From assembly GCA_944326485.1 (NCBI GenBank), contig CALVED010000003.1:62001-126000 (forward strand): 64,000 bases of DNA. The letters are read 5' to 3'. The position numbers and the translations under genes are program-made. Numbering within the stretch: position 1 is the first letter of the stretch; every line of letters starts with the position of its first letter. This stretch comes from Candidatus Gastranaerophilales bacterium. Lineage in GTDB: Bacteria > Cyanobacteriota > Vampirovibrionia > Gastranaerophilales > Gastranaerophilaceae. The notes under the pieces are model-generated. The model saw only the letters and a list, made by a program, of their open reading frames with translations. It was not told the DNA's origin and did no database searches. This document shows, in pieces, positions 1 through 7,729 of this stretch.

Positions 1-138
1 ATTTGGTTCAGCTAAACATAGATTGCAAAATAGAAAAATTATTATAAATGTGTATATAAATATATTTTTATTCATTATCCACCCTGTGTATTTATACTAT
101 CAAAAAATGTTTCTTATGTCATTATCCTACAAGAGATA

Positions 139-1137
139 TTATATATCGAACTCAAAAGAGTATTTTGAGTATTTAATTCTTGATGGTGGTTTTCTTTGAT
201 CTGGTTTATTATTGTAAATCATATTGTCTTTTAGCTTAACATCTTGAGTTGAAAACCCAGATGGTGAAAATCCATGTGAATAACTATTTGTAGTAACTTT
301 TTGATCTGTATTATTATCAAGTGATATGTTATTTGTTGTAATATTTGGAGTATTAATTTTTGAATTAGTATTTATTATTGCAGTTTCAATAGATACAAAG
401 AGATCTTGTGCATTTGTTACAACATAATATTTACCATTTGTTGCGTTTGTAATACAAGATAATTGAGAATATGCATTTTCATCTGTAGATATACCTATGA
501 CATCTATTCTAATATCATTACGTTTAGACATTATTTCCTTAATATAACGGCAAGGGTCATCACCACAGCCTTCTTGTCCATCTGTAATCAGTACAATATG
601 TTTAAGAGATGAACTTGAAATAAAGTCATTATTTATTGCTTGGCGAAGAGAATATCCAATTGGAGTTTCACCAAAAGGTCGCATATACGCTGATAATTTA
701 TTTTTTACACTTGATTTATTTCCCGATGATATTGGAACTTCAAGTCTTGATGCTTTGCAATCACCATTAGTATTGATTCCTGAACCAGAACGATACATTG
801 TTAATGATTTTTCATCTGGACCAAAAATTCTTAAACCTATTTTTGTATTATCAGGTAATTTGTCTATTACATTATGTAATGCACTTATTGCATAGTTAAT
901 TCTTGGCTGGTCGGTTAATTTTTTTTGCATTGATGATGAAAAATCTAATATTATTAAAATTTCTTCATCACTAAATTGTATTGAATTAATTTTACTATCA
1001 TCACCTGTATATTGAGTATATCCATAACGTCCGCCAAAATCATCATATGAAAAGGCATTTAATTGCAGACAATATAATAATAGTAATATAACTAATATTG
1101 ACAATAGTTTATTATACAATTTATAATCCTTCTTCAA
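139..1137 (-). CDS. Secreted VWA-domain protein (paralogue 1)
   Basis: A 332-residue protein with an N-terminal hydrophobic signal segment (about residues 10-29) and one von Willebrand factor A domain (about 58-250). The metal-ion-dependent adhesion site is complete: D65-x-S67-x-S69, Thr158 in GETPIGYSL, and Asp186 in LITDG. Cys191 and Cys196 lie in the loop after ITDG and could form a disulfide. An Asn/Thr-rich linker follows, and the last residues (KYSKYSFEFDI) share a pattern with the downstream paralogue. The start is TTG at 1137, because the signal peptide begins there. VWA proteins of this kind usually bind ligands or partner proteins outside the membrane; the ligand is unknown. It lies 37 bp after its paralogue, likely in one transcript. 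Confidence 0.85.
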   Translation of the reverse strand: MKKDYKLYNKLLSILVILLLLYCLQLNAFSYDDFGGRYGYTQYTGDDSKINSIQFSDEEILIILDFSSSMQKKLTDQPRINYAISALHNVIDKLPDNTKIGLRIFGPDEKSLTMYRSGSGINTNGDCKASRLEVPISSGNKSSVKNKLSAYMRPFGETPIGYSLRQAINNDFISSSSLKHIVLITDGQEGCGDDPCRYIKEIMSKRNDIRIDVIGISTDENAYSQLSCITNATNGKYYVVTNAQDLFVSIETAIINTNSKINTPNITTNNISLDNNTDQKVTTNSYSHGFSPSGFSTQDVKLKDNMIYNNKPDQRKPPSRIKYSKYSFEFDI

Positions 1138-1174
1138 GATATTAAAAGTTTATCAAAAATTTTCTTAATAGTCA

Positions 1175-1927
1175 CTATTTATCTGTTTCAAACATATAAT
1201 TTTTATAATTAATAATATTTCTTTGTGAAGGAGTATATTGTGAAAATTTAGAATATGAACTAAATTTAGATAGAACAGAAAGAAAAGCAAAATCCATTTG
1301 ATCTGGATTGTTTGCATTTTTAACTTCTCCGCCTGTATATTGGGCAAGACATTTTAATTGATGTATTGCTTTATCTTCTGTTACATTAATTGCTATTACA
1401 TCTATTTTAATATCTTTTCTAACTGAAGTGATTTCTTTTATAAATTGGCATGGATCTTGATCACAACCTTCTTCTCCATCTGTAATTAGAATAATATGCT
1501 TTGGATTTGCAGAAATAGAAAAGTCACTTGTAATTGCAGTTGCTAAACTGTATGTCATAGGTGATAGACCTAGTGGAAATATAGAATCAAGATTAACTAT
1601 TATATTATCTATATTATTTGATTTAATTGGGTTCAAAAGTTCTGTTGCTCTACACATTTTTTGTGGTGAAAATATATAACTAACCATGCTCGGATTTAAT
1701 GGTATGCCAATTATTCTTAATCCGATTTTTTTTGATGAATCAGTTCTTGATAATATCTTTTTTATGACATCAACCATTAGAATATACTTTGGTTGATTAT
1801 CTATTTCATACATCATTGAAGTACTTGCATCAAATAAAATTAATATTTCTTCTTCTGCTTTTGCTGTATTTACAGAAAAAAGCAGAAAAGATAATGTTAA
1901 TAGAATAAATGTTAATAACTTTCTCAT
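1175..1927 (-). CDS. Secreted VWA-domain protein (paralogue 2)
   Basis: A 250-residue protein with a clear signal peptide (residues 1-24, ending TAKA before EEE) and a VWA domain. The MIDAS residues D33-x-S35-x-S37 are present, with the SPMTYSL threonine and the LITDG aspartate. Like paralogue 1 it has GEEGC-x4-C after ITDG. It lacks the long Asn/Thr-rich linker but ends in NYKNYMFETDK, matching I-x-Y-x2-Y-x-F-E-x-D in paralogue 1. The ATG at 1927 is the start. The two genes run in tandem and are duplicates with the same surface-located fold. The role is inferred as metal-dependent binding; no enzyme activity is expected. Confidence 0.85.
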   Translation of the reverse strand: MRKLLTFILLTLSFLLFSVNTAKAEEEILILFDASTSMMYEIDNQPKYILMVDVIKKILSRTDSSKKIGLRIIGIPLNPSMVSYIFSPQKMCRATELLNPIKSNNIDNIIVNLDSIFPLGLSPMTYSLATAITSDFSISANPKHIILITDGEEGCDQDPCQFIKEITSVRKDIKIDVIAINVTEDKAIHQLKCLAQYTGGEVKNANNPDQMDFAFLSVLSKFSSYSKFSQYTPSQRNIINYKNYMFETDK

Positions 1928-1967
1928 ATATTAAAGTTTAACAAAAAATCAGTATTATGTCATTTAA

Positions 1968-1995
1968 AAAAGAGACTCATTTTTGAGTCTCTTTT
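1968..1995. terminator. Hairpin terminator between the small ORF and the VWA pair
   Basis: A perfect 12-bp inverted repeat (AAAAGAGACTCA / TGAGTCTCTTTT) with a TTTT loop starts 5 bp beyond the stop of the 55-aa ORF at 2000. On the minus strand the stem ends in a U-rich run. It would separate that ORF from the VWA genes. Confidence 0.75.
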
Positions 1996-1999
1996 AACA

Positions 2000-2167
2000 T
2001 TAACAACCAATTCCAAGCATTTTTTTATACCAACTAAATGTTTCAATATCACAACCATTAAAAGTAGTTTTTAAAGATTGCATTTTAAGGTATTTTTCAA
2101 ATTCTTCTGTAAATTTTGAAGTAATGGAAGATGAATTTTGTTTTAAATCTGTAGCATTATTAGACAT
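2000..2167 (-). CDS. Small ORF, 55 aa, unknown function
   Basis: An unlisted small gene with a strong ribosome-binding site (GGAGGG 5 nt before ATG) and an intrinsic terminator directly after its stop. The product is polar at the N-terminus (Asn/Ser/Thr-rich, residues 1-20), has a charged helical middle (FTEEFEKYLKMQ), and ends in FSWYKKMLGIGC. The only cysteines are C39 and C55, so 15 residues lie between them and the last residue is Cys. There is no signal peptide or membrane segment. The leader GGAGGGTTCTATG resembles that of the upstream GntR-repeat gene (GGAGGTTCTATATG). Function is unknown; a peptide signal or modified-peptide precursor is possible but unsupported. Confidence 0.6.
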   Translation of the reverse strand: MSNNATDLKQNSSSITSKFTEEFEKYLKMQSLKTTFNGCDIETFSWYKKMLGIGC

Positions 2168-2317
2168 AGAACCCTCCGTAAATTTTTATTATAAACACAA
2201 AGTATATAGCTTTTTTATATAATTATTTTAACATTTTATTTACATTTTTTCATTTTGTCTAATTGAGCTATATTATGAAACAATATATATCGTTGAATTG
2301 TATATATGTAAAATTTG

Positions 2318-2352
2318 ATTAACTTAATTGTTTTTTTAACAATTAAGTTAAT
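2318..2352 (-). terminator. Long perfect hairpin after the GntR-repeat gene
   Basis: A perfect 15-bp inverted repeat (ATTAACTTAATTGTT / AACAATTAAGTTAAT) with a T5 loop begins 6 bp beyond the stop of the gene ending at 2359. The U tract on the minus strand is weak, so it could also be a palindromic binding site ahead of the small ORF. Confidence 0.55.
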
Positions 2353-2358
2353 ATCATC

Positions 2359-3501
2359 TTAAATATAATTTGGATTAATTGAAAGCCATTGATAAGTTTG
2401 TTTTTCATAATCAATAGGAGTGTCAACAATAAATGTACCGCCAAATCTTCCTCTAGAAAAGGTAAGATAACCTTGTCCTGCCAAAGAATTCATTGCTTTT
2501 CGTATTGTATTTGTGCTAACATCAAACTCTTTAGATAAATCTTTCATTGATGGAAGTTTATCACCAATTTTATATTTTTTTGTTATTAAATTTATAATTT
2601 GTGATTCTATTTTTTGATAGCTGTAAAATGCTGCATCTTCAGCTTTTGAGAAAATTGAATTTTCTTTCAATGGTTCGTAAGATCTTTCTAATGGATTTTT
2701 TGCAAGGATCGTACCATAACGACCTCTTCTTGATATCAAAATTCCTTCCGATGATAGTTTTGTAATACTATCATGTATAGTTTTTACACTAACATTTAAT
2801 TCTGACGCTAAATATTCATGAGACGGTATTTTATCACCAATTGCATATTTAGATGCAAAATATTTTTTTAGTTCAATTGTTAGTTTATCGACTAAAGTGT
2901 CTGCTTTTAAAACATCTGTATTCCTATTTTCCAAATAGACTACTTGTGGATAATTTTTTAATATCCAGTTTGAATCATTGCCTCTTGATTGTTTTGATTC
3001 TAAAATACCTTCTTTGCATAAATATTCGTATGCTAATCTTGTTGTGTTTTGAGAAATACCAAGAATTTCAGACATTTTTCGAGTTGATGGTACACTTTTA
3101 TTTAATGAAAAATCTTTTTGAATTATAAATTTTTTTATAGCAAGTATTGCCTTATCACGTCTTGATGTTGACTTTATCATATCAGATGATGGATTTGTAA
3201 CATTAGAAATCATTGTTCCAATCTTTTGTTTAGATTTTAGTAATCCTTCATCTTCAACATATCTTATAGCATTTTGAACGGTTCCAACACTAACACCAAG
3301 ATATTTTGATAAATCTGTTTTTGAAGGTATAATATCATTCTCTTTAATTTTATTTTTTGAAACAGCAGATAATATCCAATTTATAATCCATTTTTTTATT
3401 AGAGAGTCTTTCGGTTCATATGAAGAAGTAAAATCAGGAATTTCATTCGGTAAATCAGTTATTTCAATTTTTCTTGGCATTGTCTTTATTTCTGCTTCCA
3501 T
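2359..3501 (-). CDS. Four tandem GntR-type winged-helix domains
   Basis: A 380-residue predicted DNA-binding protein built from four successive GntR-like winged-helix units at about residues 33-99, 114-178, 202-267 and 292-360. Each has the (I/V/L)PS-x3-L/M-S-x2 turn, a V/ISxxT recognition helix and a GxL/GIL wing with K/R-rich tips; compare LGVSVGTVQNAI, LGISQNTTRLAY, LNVSVKTIHDSI and FDVSTNTIRKAM. Ordinary GntR regulators have one such domain plus an effector-binding or aminotransferase-like domain; neither is present here. GGAGG 6 nt upstream fixes the start. The neighbours suggest control of the small ORF and VWA genes, but that is inference. Confidence 0.8.
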   Translation of the reverse strand: MEAEIKTMPRKIEITDLPNEIPDFTSSYEPKDSLIKKWIINWILSAVSKNKIKENDIIPSKTDLSKYLGVSVGTVQNAIRYVEDEGLLKSKQKIGTMISNVTNPSSDMIKSTSRRDKAILAIKKFIIQKDFSLNKSVPSTRKMSEILGISQNTTRLAYEYLCKEGILESKQSRGNDSNWILKNYPQVVYLENRNTDVLKADTLVDKLTIELKKYFASKYAIGDKIPSHEYLASELNVSVKTIHDSITKLSSEGILISRRGRYGTILAKNPLERSYEPLKENSIFSKAEDAAFYSYQKIESQIINLITKKYKIGDKLPSMKDLSKEFDVSTNTIRKAMNSLAGQGYLTFSRGRFGGTFIVDTPIDYEKQTYQWLSINPNYI

Positions 3502-3607
3502 ATAGAACCTCCGATTTTTTTATTTATTATAAGTCAGATTATTATTTTTTTTGTTATTATTAAGTATATAAGATTAATATTTCGTAACTTTAAATAAATA
3601 ATTATTA

Positions 3608-4276
3608 TTAAACTATTCCTTCTTTAATGGCTTTAACAGCAGCTTGGGTTCTGTCGTCTACGACTAATTTTTGAATAATATTACATACATGAGCTTTTGC
3701 AGTGTGTTCGCTTATACACAAAATCTTTGAAATTTCTAAATTTGATTTACCATCAACTACAAGTTTTAATACTTCATATTCTCTTTGTGTAAGATTTGAA
3801 TGTGTGTTTTTAAAAATTGCCCTTGAGGTTTGCTTTTGAGGTATTATTTTATCATTTTTTTCTCTCAATACCGGTACAATTTTAGGGTCAAGCCACATTG
3901 CTCCATCATTAACTGTTTTTACAATATTCATTAATCTATCTGTATTAACATCCTTTAATACATAGGCATAAACGCCTAATGATAATGCTTTTAAAATTTC
4001 ATCCGGCGAATTATGAGATGTTAATATTATTGTTTTTGAGCTGCATTCTTTGCTGTTTAATGTTTTTAATACATTTAAACCTGACATATCAGGCAGTGAA
4101 ATGTCAAGTATTATTACATTTGGTTTGTATTGAAATGCTTTATCTATTGCCTCTTTGCCGTTTTCGGCCTCTGCAACTATGTTAAAAGCCTTGTTGTCTG
4201 CAAATAGTGATTTTATGCCTATTCTCAGTAGTTTTTGATCTTCAACAAGCATTAGACTAATTATACAATTTTCCAT
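3608..4276 (-). CDS. NarL/FixJ-type response regulator
   Basis: A 222-residue two-component response regulator. The receiver domain (about 4-122) has the acidic pocket (VEDQ), the phospho-acceptor Asp58 in VIILDISLPDMSG, Thr in IILTSH and the conserved Lys in YVLKDVN. The C-terminal LuxR-type helix-turn-helix (about 160-217) contains LTQREYEVLKLV and the SEHTAKAHVCNI recognition helix. The start is set by GGGAGGG 5 nt upstream of ATG. No histidine kinase is encoded in this window, so the regulator is an orphan here. Palindromic elements lie upstream in its probable promoter region. Confidence 0.9.
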   Translation of the reverse strand: MENCIISLMLVEDQKLLRIGIKSLFADNKAFNIVAEAENGKEAIDKAFQYKPNVIILDISLPDMSGLNVLKTLNSKECSSKTIILTSHNSPDEILKALSLGVYAYVLKDVNTDRLMNIVKTVNDGAMWLDPKIVPVLREKNDKIIPQKQTSRAIFKNTHSNLTQREYEVLKLVVDGKSNLEISKILCISEHTAKAHVCNIIQKLVVDDRTQAAVKAIKEGIV

Positions 4277-4430
4277 TATTCCCTCCCAATTGAAATAATA
4301 GAAATATTATTTGTTTGTTTTATCCCTCTGATTAAAAAATATTTGTATATATATTTTTTTTTAATAAAAATAATAATTCTAAAATTTTAAATAAAAAATT
4401 TAAATTTAATTTTTTTAATTCTTTATTTAA

Positions 4431-4499
4431 TATCTAATAGATATATAGCAATAAAAATAAACAATTCTTATTTATATCTATTAGTAATATAGCAATAAA
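4431..4499. repeat. Two direct repeats containing an ATCTAATAGAT palindrome
   Basis: Two 25-bp copies at 4431-4455 and 4475-4499 match at 22 of 25 positions and start 44 bp apart, about four helical turns. The first contains the perfect palindrome ATCTA-A-TAGAT (4432-4442); the second has a degenerate version, and both end in ATAGCAATAAA. They sit 155-225 bp upstream of the response regulator start, just past the methyltransferase stop. Likely a protein-binding region, by inference. Confidence 0.5.
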
Positions 4500-4500
4500 G

Positions 4501-5532
4501 TTATACAATATTTTTGAGAAATTTTGTATGTGATATTCTATTTGAGTTATTTTGTTCAATAACTCGATTATTAATTATAGTAGAAGAGTCTAAATTCAAA
4601 TTTATGTCTTTATAGGTAATGCCACTTCTTGTTTCGATTAACTTTAAATCGTAATTAGTAAGTGGGTAAAAAATGTTATTTTTATTTTTAGATGCAATTG
4701 TTCCAAAATCTTCATTATTTAAAATTGTTTTACCAACATTAAGATTTAATTCTAATAGCGCACTTCTAAATGGAGTAGAGCGAGAATAAGATATAAGAAT
4801 AGAATTATTGTGCATAGCATTACTAATTAGACTTAAGAAATCAATGGTCCAAAGAGACGGATCTTTCTGTGGAGAGAAAGCGTCAAGAAATATAACATCA
4901 TAAGTACTATGTATATTATTTAGTATTATTCTGGCGTCATTGAAGTGATATTTAATTGATTTATTTAAGAATAAATGTGAAATTTCATCCTTAGAATTAC
5001 TAAACGATATATAATTATAATATATATTATGTAAGAAGGTGCCTTTTTGAGGGGTCTGCATTGTTTTATATGGTGATTTTGATAAAAAATATATCAAATT
5101 TAACATATCTTCGTCAAAAAAATGCTTATTTTCTAAATTAAGGCATTCTTTTAGTTCCATATTCAAATCATCTAATCTGATATTATTCTTTAGAATTTCA
5201 TTTAATAAGAAAAACTTTATGCTTTGATTATCTATTCCATCTTTTATAAATGGTGAAATCTTAACAAGAGAGTCATCTATATCTATACAATCTATAATTA
5301 ATTCCTTATCAATAAATTTATTTATAAATGCTTTTAAGTTGTATCCAATTCCTGTACATATATCTAATAATTTTATATTATTTTTATTCTTTAAAATTTC
5401 ATAAGATGGAGAAATAAATTTCTCATTTGATTCTTTATATGCACCTGTTTTTGAATGATATATATCACCTATTCTTAAATTATATAAGCCTGTTGAATTG
5501 TCATCTGTTTTAAAAAAATTATAATTTTTCAT
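4501..5532 (-). CDS. MnmC-like SAM-dependent methyltransferase
   Basis: A 343-residue class I methyltransferase of the MnmC/DUF752 (Methyltransf_30) family. The SAM-binding motif is LLDICTGIGYNLKAF (about residues 55-69) and the family signature is DVIFLDAFSPQKDPSLWT. In E. coli MnmC this domain converts aminomethyl-uridine 34 of tRNA to methylaminomethyl-uridine, fused to an FAD oxidase domain. Here the methyltransferase stands alone, and an extra segment (about 120-170) precedes the catalytic motif. An FAD protein is divergently encoded next door, but it does not look like the MnmC oxidase. The tRNA substrate is inferred from family. Confidence 0.75.
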   Translation of the reverse strand: MKNYNFFKTDDNSTGLYNLRIGDIYHSKTGAYKESNEKFISPSYEILKNKNNIKLLDICTGIGYNLKAFINKFIDKELIIDCIDIDDSLVKISPFIKDGIDNQSIKFFLLNEILKNNIRLDDLNMELKECLNLENKHFFDEDMLNLIYFLSKSPYKTMQTPQKGTFLHNIYYNYISFSNSKDEISHLFLNKSIKYHFNDARIILNNIHSTYDVIFLDAFSPQKDPSLWTIDFLSLISNAMHNNSILISYSRSTPFRSALLELNLNVGKTILNNEDFGTIASKNKNNIFYPLTNYDLKLIETRSGITYKDINLNLDSSTIINNRVIEQNNSNRISHTKFLKNIV

Positions 5533-5639
5533 ATCTATATTTAATTATAGTTTATATATAATTTAATTCCATTTATTCATATAACTTTACGATATATAAC
5601 AATAATAATTTAATGTTGTTCAATATTTTATAGTTATAT

Positions 5640-5650
5640 ATCTATTAGAT
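5640..5650. promoter_or_regulatory. Third ATCTA-W-TAGAT palindrome
   Basis: ATCTATTAGAT is an 11-bp palindrome in the divergent gap between the methyltransferase and the FAD oxidoreductase. It matches the palindrome at 4432-4442 except at the central base. Its recurrence in two nearby intergenic regions suggests an operator, possibly for the adjacent response regulator. No binding data are available. Confidence 0.35.
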
Positions 5651-5728
5651 TTAATTTGATAAATAAACTTTTATAAACAATTTTTTTATTTTTATTATTT
5701 ATTATAAAATTTTTAATAGGTATACATT

Positions 5729-7012
5729 ATGAAATATGATTTAGTTGTTTTTGGTGGTGGAACATCAGGTATTGCTGCAGCATACATTGCAGCAAAACAT
5801 GGAATTAATACTTTACTGGTTGAAAAATCAGATGTACTTGGAGGCAGTATAACTCAAGGACTTGTTATTCCATCTATGAAAATTGATTCTGATGGCATAA
5901 ATATTGAGTTTTTTAATGATTTAAAGATTTTTGCTGATAAATATTCTGCTAGACATACTTATATTGATGGAAATGAGGCTTGGTTTAATCCTGAACTATT
6001 GAAAATAGTCTTTGATAAGATGCTTTGTAGTGTTAAATGCAGTGTATTATTCTCATCTGAGCCATTTAGTATCTCATATGATCAAAATATTAACTCCTAT
6101 AGTATAAATTTATCTCATAAATTATTATCGATATATATCGAGTCGAGTTATATTGTAGACGCAACTGCAAATGGAAAAATTTTTAAACTTCTAAATTGTA
6201 ATTTTCAAAATGATGACGAAAAAAAACAATCTCCAAGTTTAAGATTTATTATGTCAAATATTGATATAAAATCATTTACAGATTGGCTTTATAAATTTGA
6301 TACAAACAGAGATGTTACTACAGTCGAGTATACAGAAAATCAGATATACTTATCAACTGCATGCACATGGGATGAGCATAAAAACTGGGCTTTATCCCCA
6401 ATATTTAAAAAGGCAGTTTGTGATGGTGTCCTTGAATATGAAGATACAGCGTATTTTCAGGTATTCTCAATCCCTCAAATGCCTGACGCGCTTGCTTTTA
6501 ACTGCCCAAGAATTATATTGGATGATAGTGAAGATATTAATGATCCATTTGTTTATTCTCGTTCTTTAAGGCAAGCTAGAGAGAGAATATATAGAATATC
6601 TGAATTCTGTAAAAAATATCTTAAAGGCTTTCAAAATGCTTATATTTCCCATATTGCCGATATGCTGGGACAGAGAGAATCTTACAGAGTAAAAGGTAAA
6701 TATACTATGACTGTTGATAAAATATTAAGTGGGGAAAAGCCTGATAATATTGCACTTGCTTGTGATTATCCAATTGATATACATACAAATAAAAATAATA
6801 CAGACCTCCTAAGATATACAAAACACAAATATTATCTGCCTGTTGAAGCCTTAATTTCTGATAAATATAATAATTTATATGCTGTTGGAAGAATTTTAAG
6901 TGCAGACTTTCAATCACAATCAGCATTAAGAACCCAAATAAGCTGTTTTAGCATGGGAGAAGCAGCAGCTAAAGACATTTTAAATAAAATTAATCTAAGT
7001 AAAATGCAGTAA
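5729..7012 (+). CDS. FAD-dependent oxidoreductase
   Basis: A 427-residue flavoprotein. The dinucleotide-binding fold is at the N-terminus: GGGTSG at residues 9-14 and a terminal acidic residue in LLVEKSDVLGGS. The C-terminus has the flavin-closing motif LYAVGRILSADFQSQSALR and SMGEAAA. The pattern fits the FAD_oxidored (PF12831) type seen in poorly characterised dehydrogenases. The substrate cannot be read from the sequence. Its 3' end overlaps the convergent SLOG gene by 23 bp. Confidence 0.8.
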   Translation: MKYDLVVFGGGTSGIAAAYIAAKHGINTLLVEKSDVLGGSITQGLVIPSMKIDSDGINIEFFNDLKIFADKYSARHTYIDGNEAWFNPELLKIVFDKMLCSVKCSVLFSSEPFSISYDQNINSYSINLSHKLLSIYIESSYIVDATANGKIFKLLNCNFQNDDEKKQSPSLRFIMSNIDIKSFTDWLYKFDTNRDVTTVEYTENQIYLSTACTWDEHKNWALSPIFKKAVCDGVLEYEDTAYFQVFSIPQMPDALAFNCPRIILDDSEDINDPFVYSRSLRQARERIYRISEFCKKYLKGFQNAYISHIADMLGQRESYRVKGKYTMTVDKILSGEKPDNIALACDYPIDIHTNKNNTDLLRYTKHKYYLPVEALISDKYNNLYAVGRILSADFQSQSALRTQISCFSMGEAAAKDILNKINLSKMQ

Positions 7013-7553
7013 CAACTTTATGAGAGTCTTCTGCATGCTGTATCGCTTTATGTAGAGTATTTGATGTATGTGATAAGAAACAAATTAATTGCTGACATTC
7101 ATCAATAATTTCTCTATTACATATTCTACTTGCATCAGCTAATGTCATCATTGAACGATCAGGATGTTCTAATATATTTGGAACTCCTATTAATTGATCT
7201 TGTACATCAGATGGCTGTTGTCCTATAGTTTGTGGTAATATTACTCTTAATTTTTCAGGGTTAGCTTTCATTGCACCTCTAATAGCAGCAGCATTTGTTC
7301 CACTTGAACCGCCACTTGTTATTACAGTATTCCCCTGTATTACAAGCGCATAAGATAAAATTTCAATAATTTGTTGATGAGTTATTGGTAAATTTCTACT
7401 TCCTATTATTGCAACTTTCTTTGCTGATTGTTGTATTGTTGCTAATTCCATTGCTAGTGCATCTAAAGTGTTTGGATCACTTGACTTTACTGTATCTAAA
7501 TCTTCATCAAGCGGTACCATTATTTGTTGTTCATTTTTATTCTCGTCTGACAT
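6990..7553 (-). CDS. SLOG/DprA-like nucleotide-binding protein
   Basis: A 187-residue Rossmann-type protein of the SLOG superfamily, which includes DprA, LOG and TIR-linked sensors. The motifs are VAIIGSRNLP (about 48-57) and VITSGGSSGTNAAAIRGA (about 77-94), corresponding to the GG-x-GxD loop of DprA. It lacks the SAM and winged-helix domains of true DprA. Such stand-alone proteins are common in Cyanobacteria, often annotated as DNA recombination-mediator protein A. AGGAAG upstream supports the ATG. The role (nucleotide binding or DNA-processing accessory) is inferred. Confidence 0.75.
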   Translation of the reverse strand: MSDENKNEQQIMVPLDEDLDTVKSSDPNTLDALAMELATIQQSAKKVAIIGSRNLPITHQQIIEILSYALVIQGNTVITSGGSSGTNAAAIRGAMKANPEKLRVILPQTIGQQPSDVQDQLIGVPNILEHPDRSMMTLADASRICNREIIDECQQLICFLSHTSNTLHKAIQHAEDSHKVVTAFYLD

Positions 7554-7729
7554 ATATCTTCCTATTTGCCTGTAAAATTTTTTTTATAAAAATATAATAC
7601 CACATTTTTGGAAAAATAAAAGATGTTAATAATTTTACAGGTTTTACATTCATATTAGTAAATAGTACTTTGAATAATAAATTTTTCAATTTATAATATT
7701 ATGTAGAGCTTAGTTTTTTATAATTAATT

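Noticed and set aside
1-138. Left-edge non-coding stretch
   Set aside because: AT-rich with no convincing frame, hairpin or promoter; nothing reported.
5729-7012. FAD protein as the missing oxidase half of MnmC
   Set aside because: It is divergently encoded and its motifs fit the FAD_oxidored type, not the DAO-like MnmC oxidase domain.
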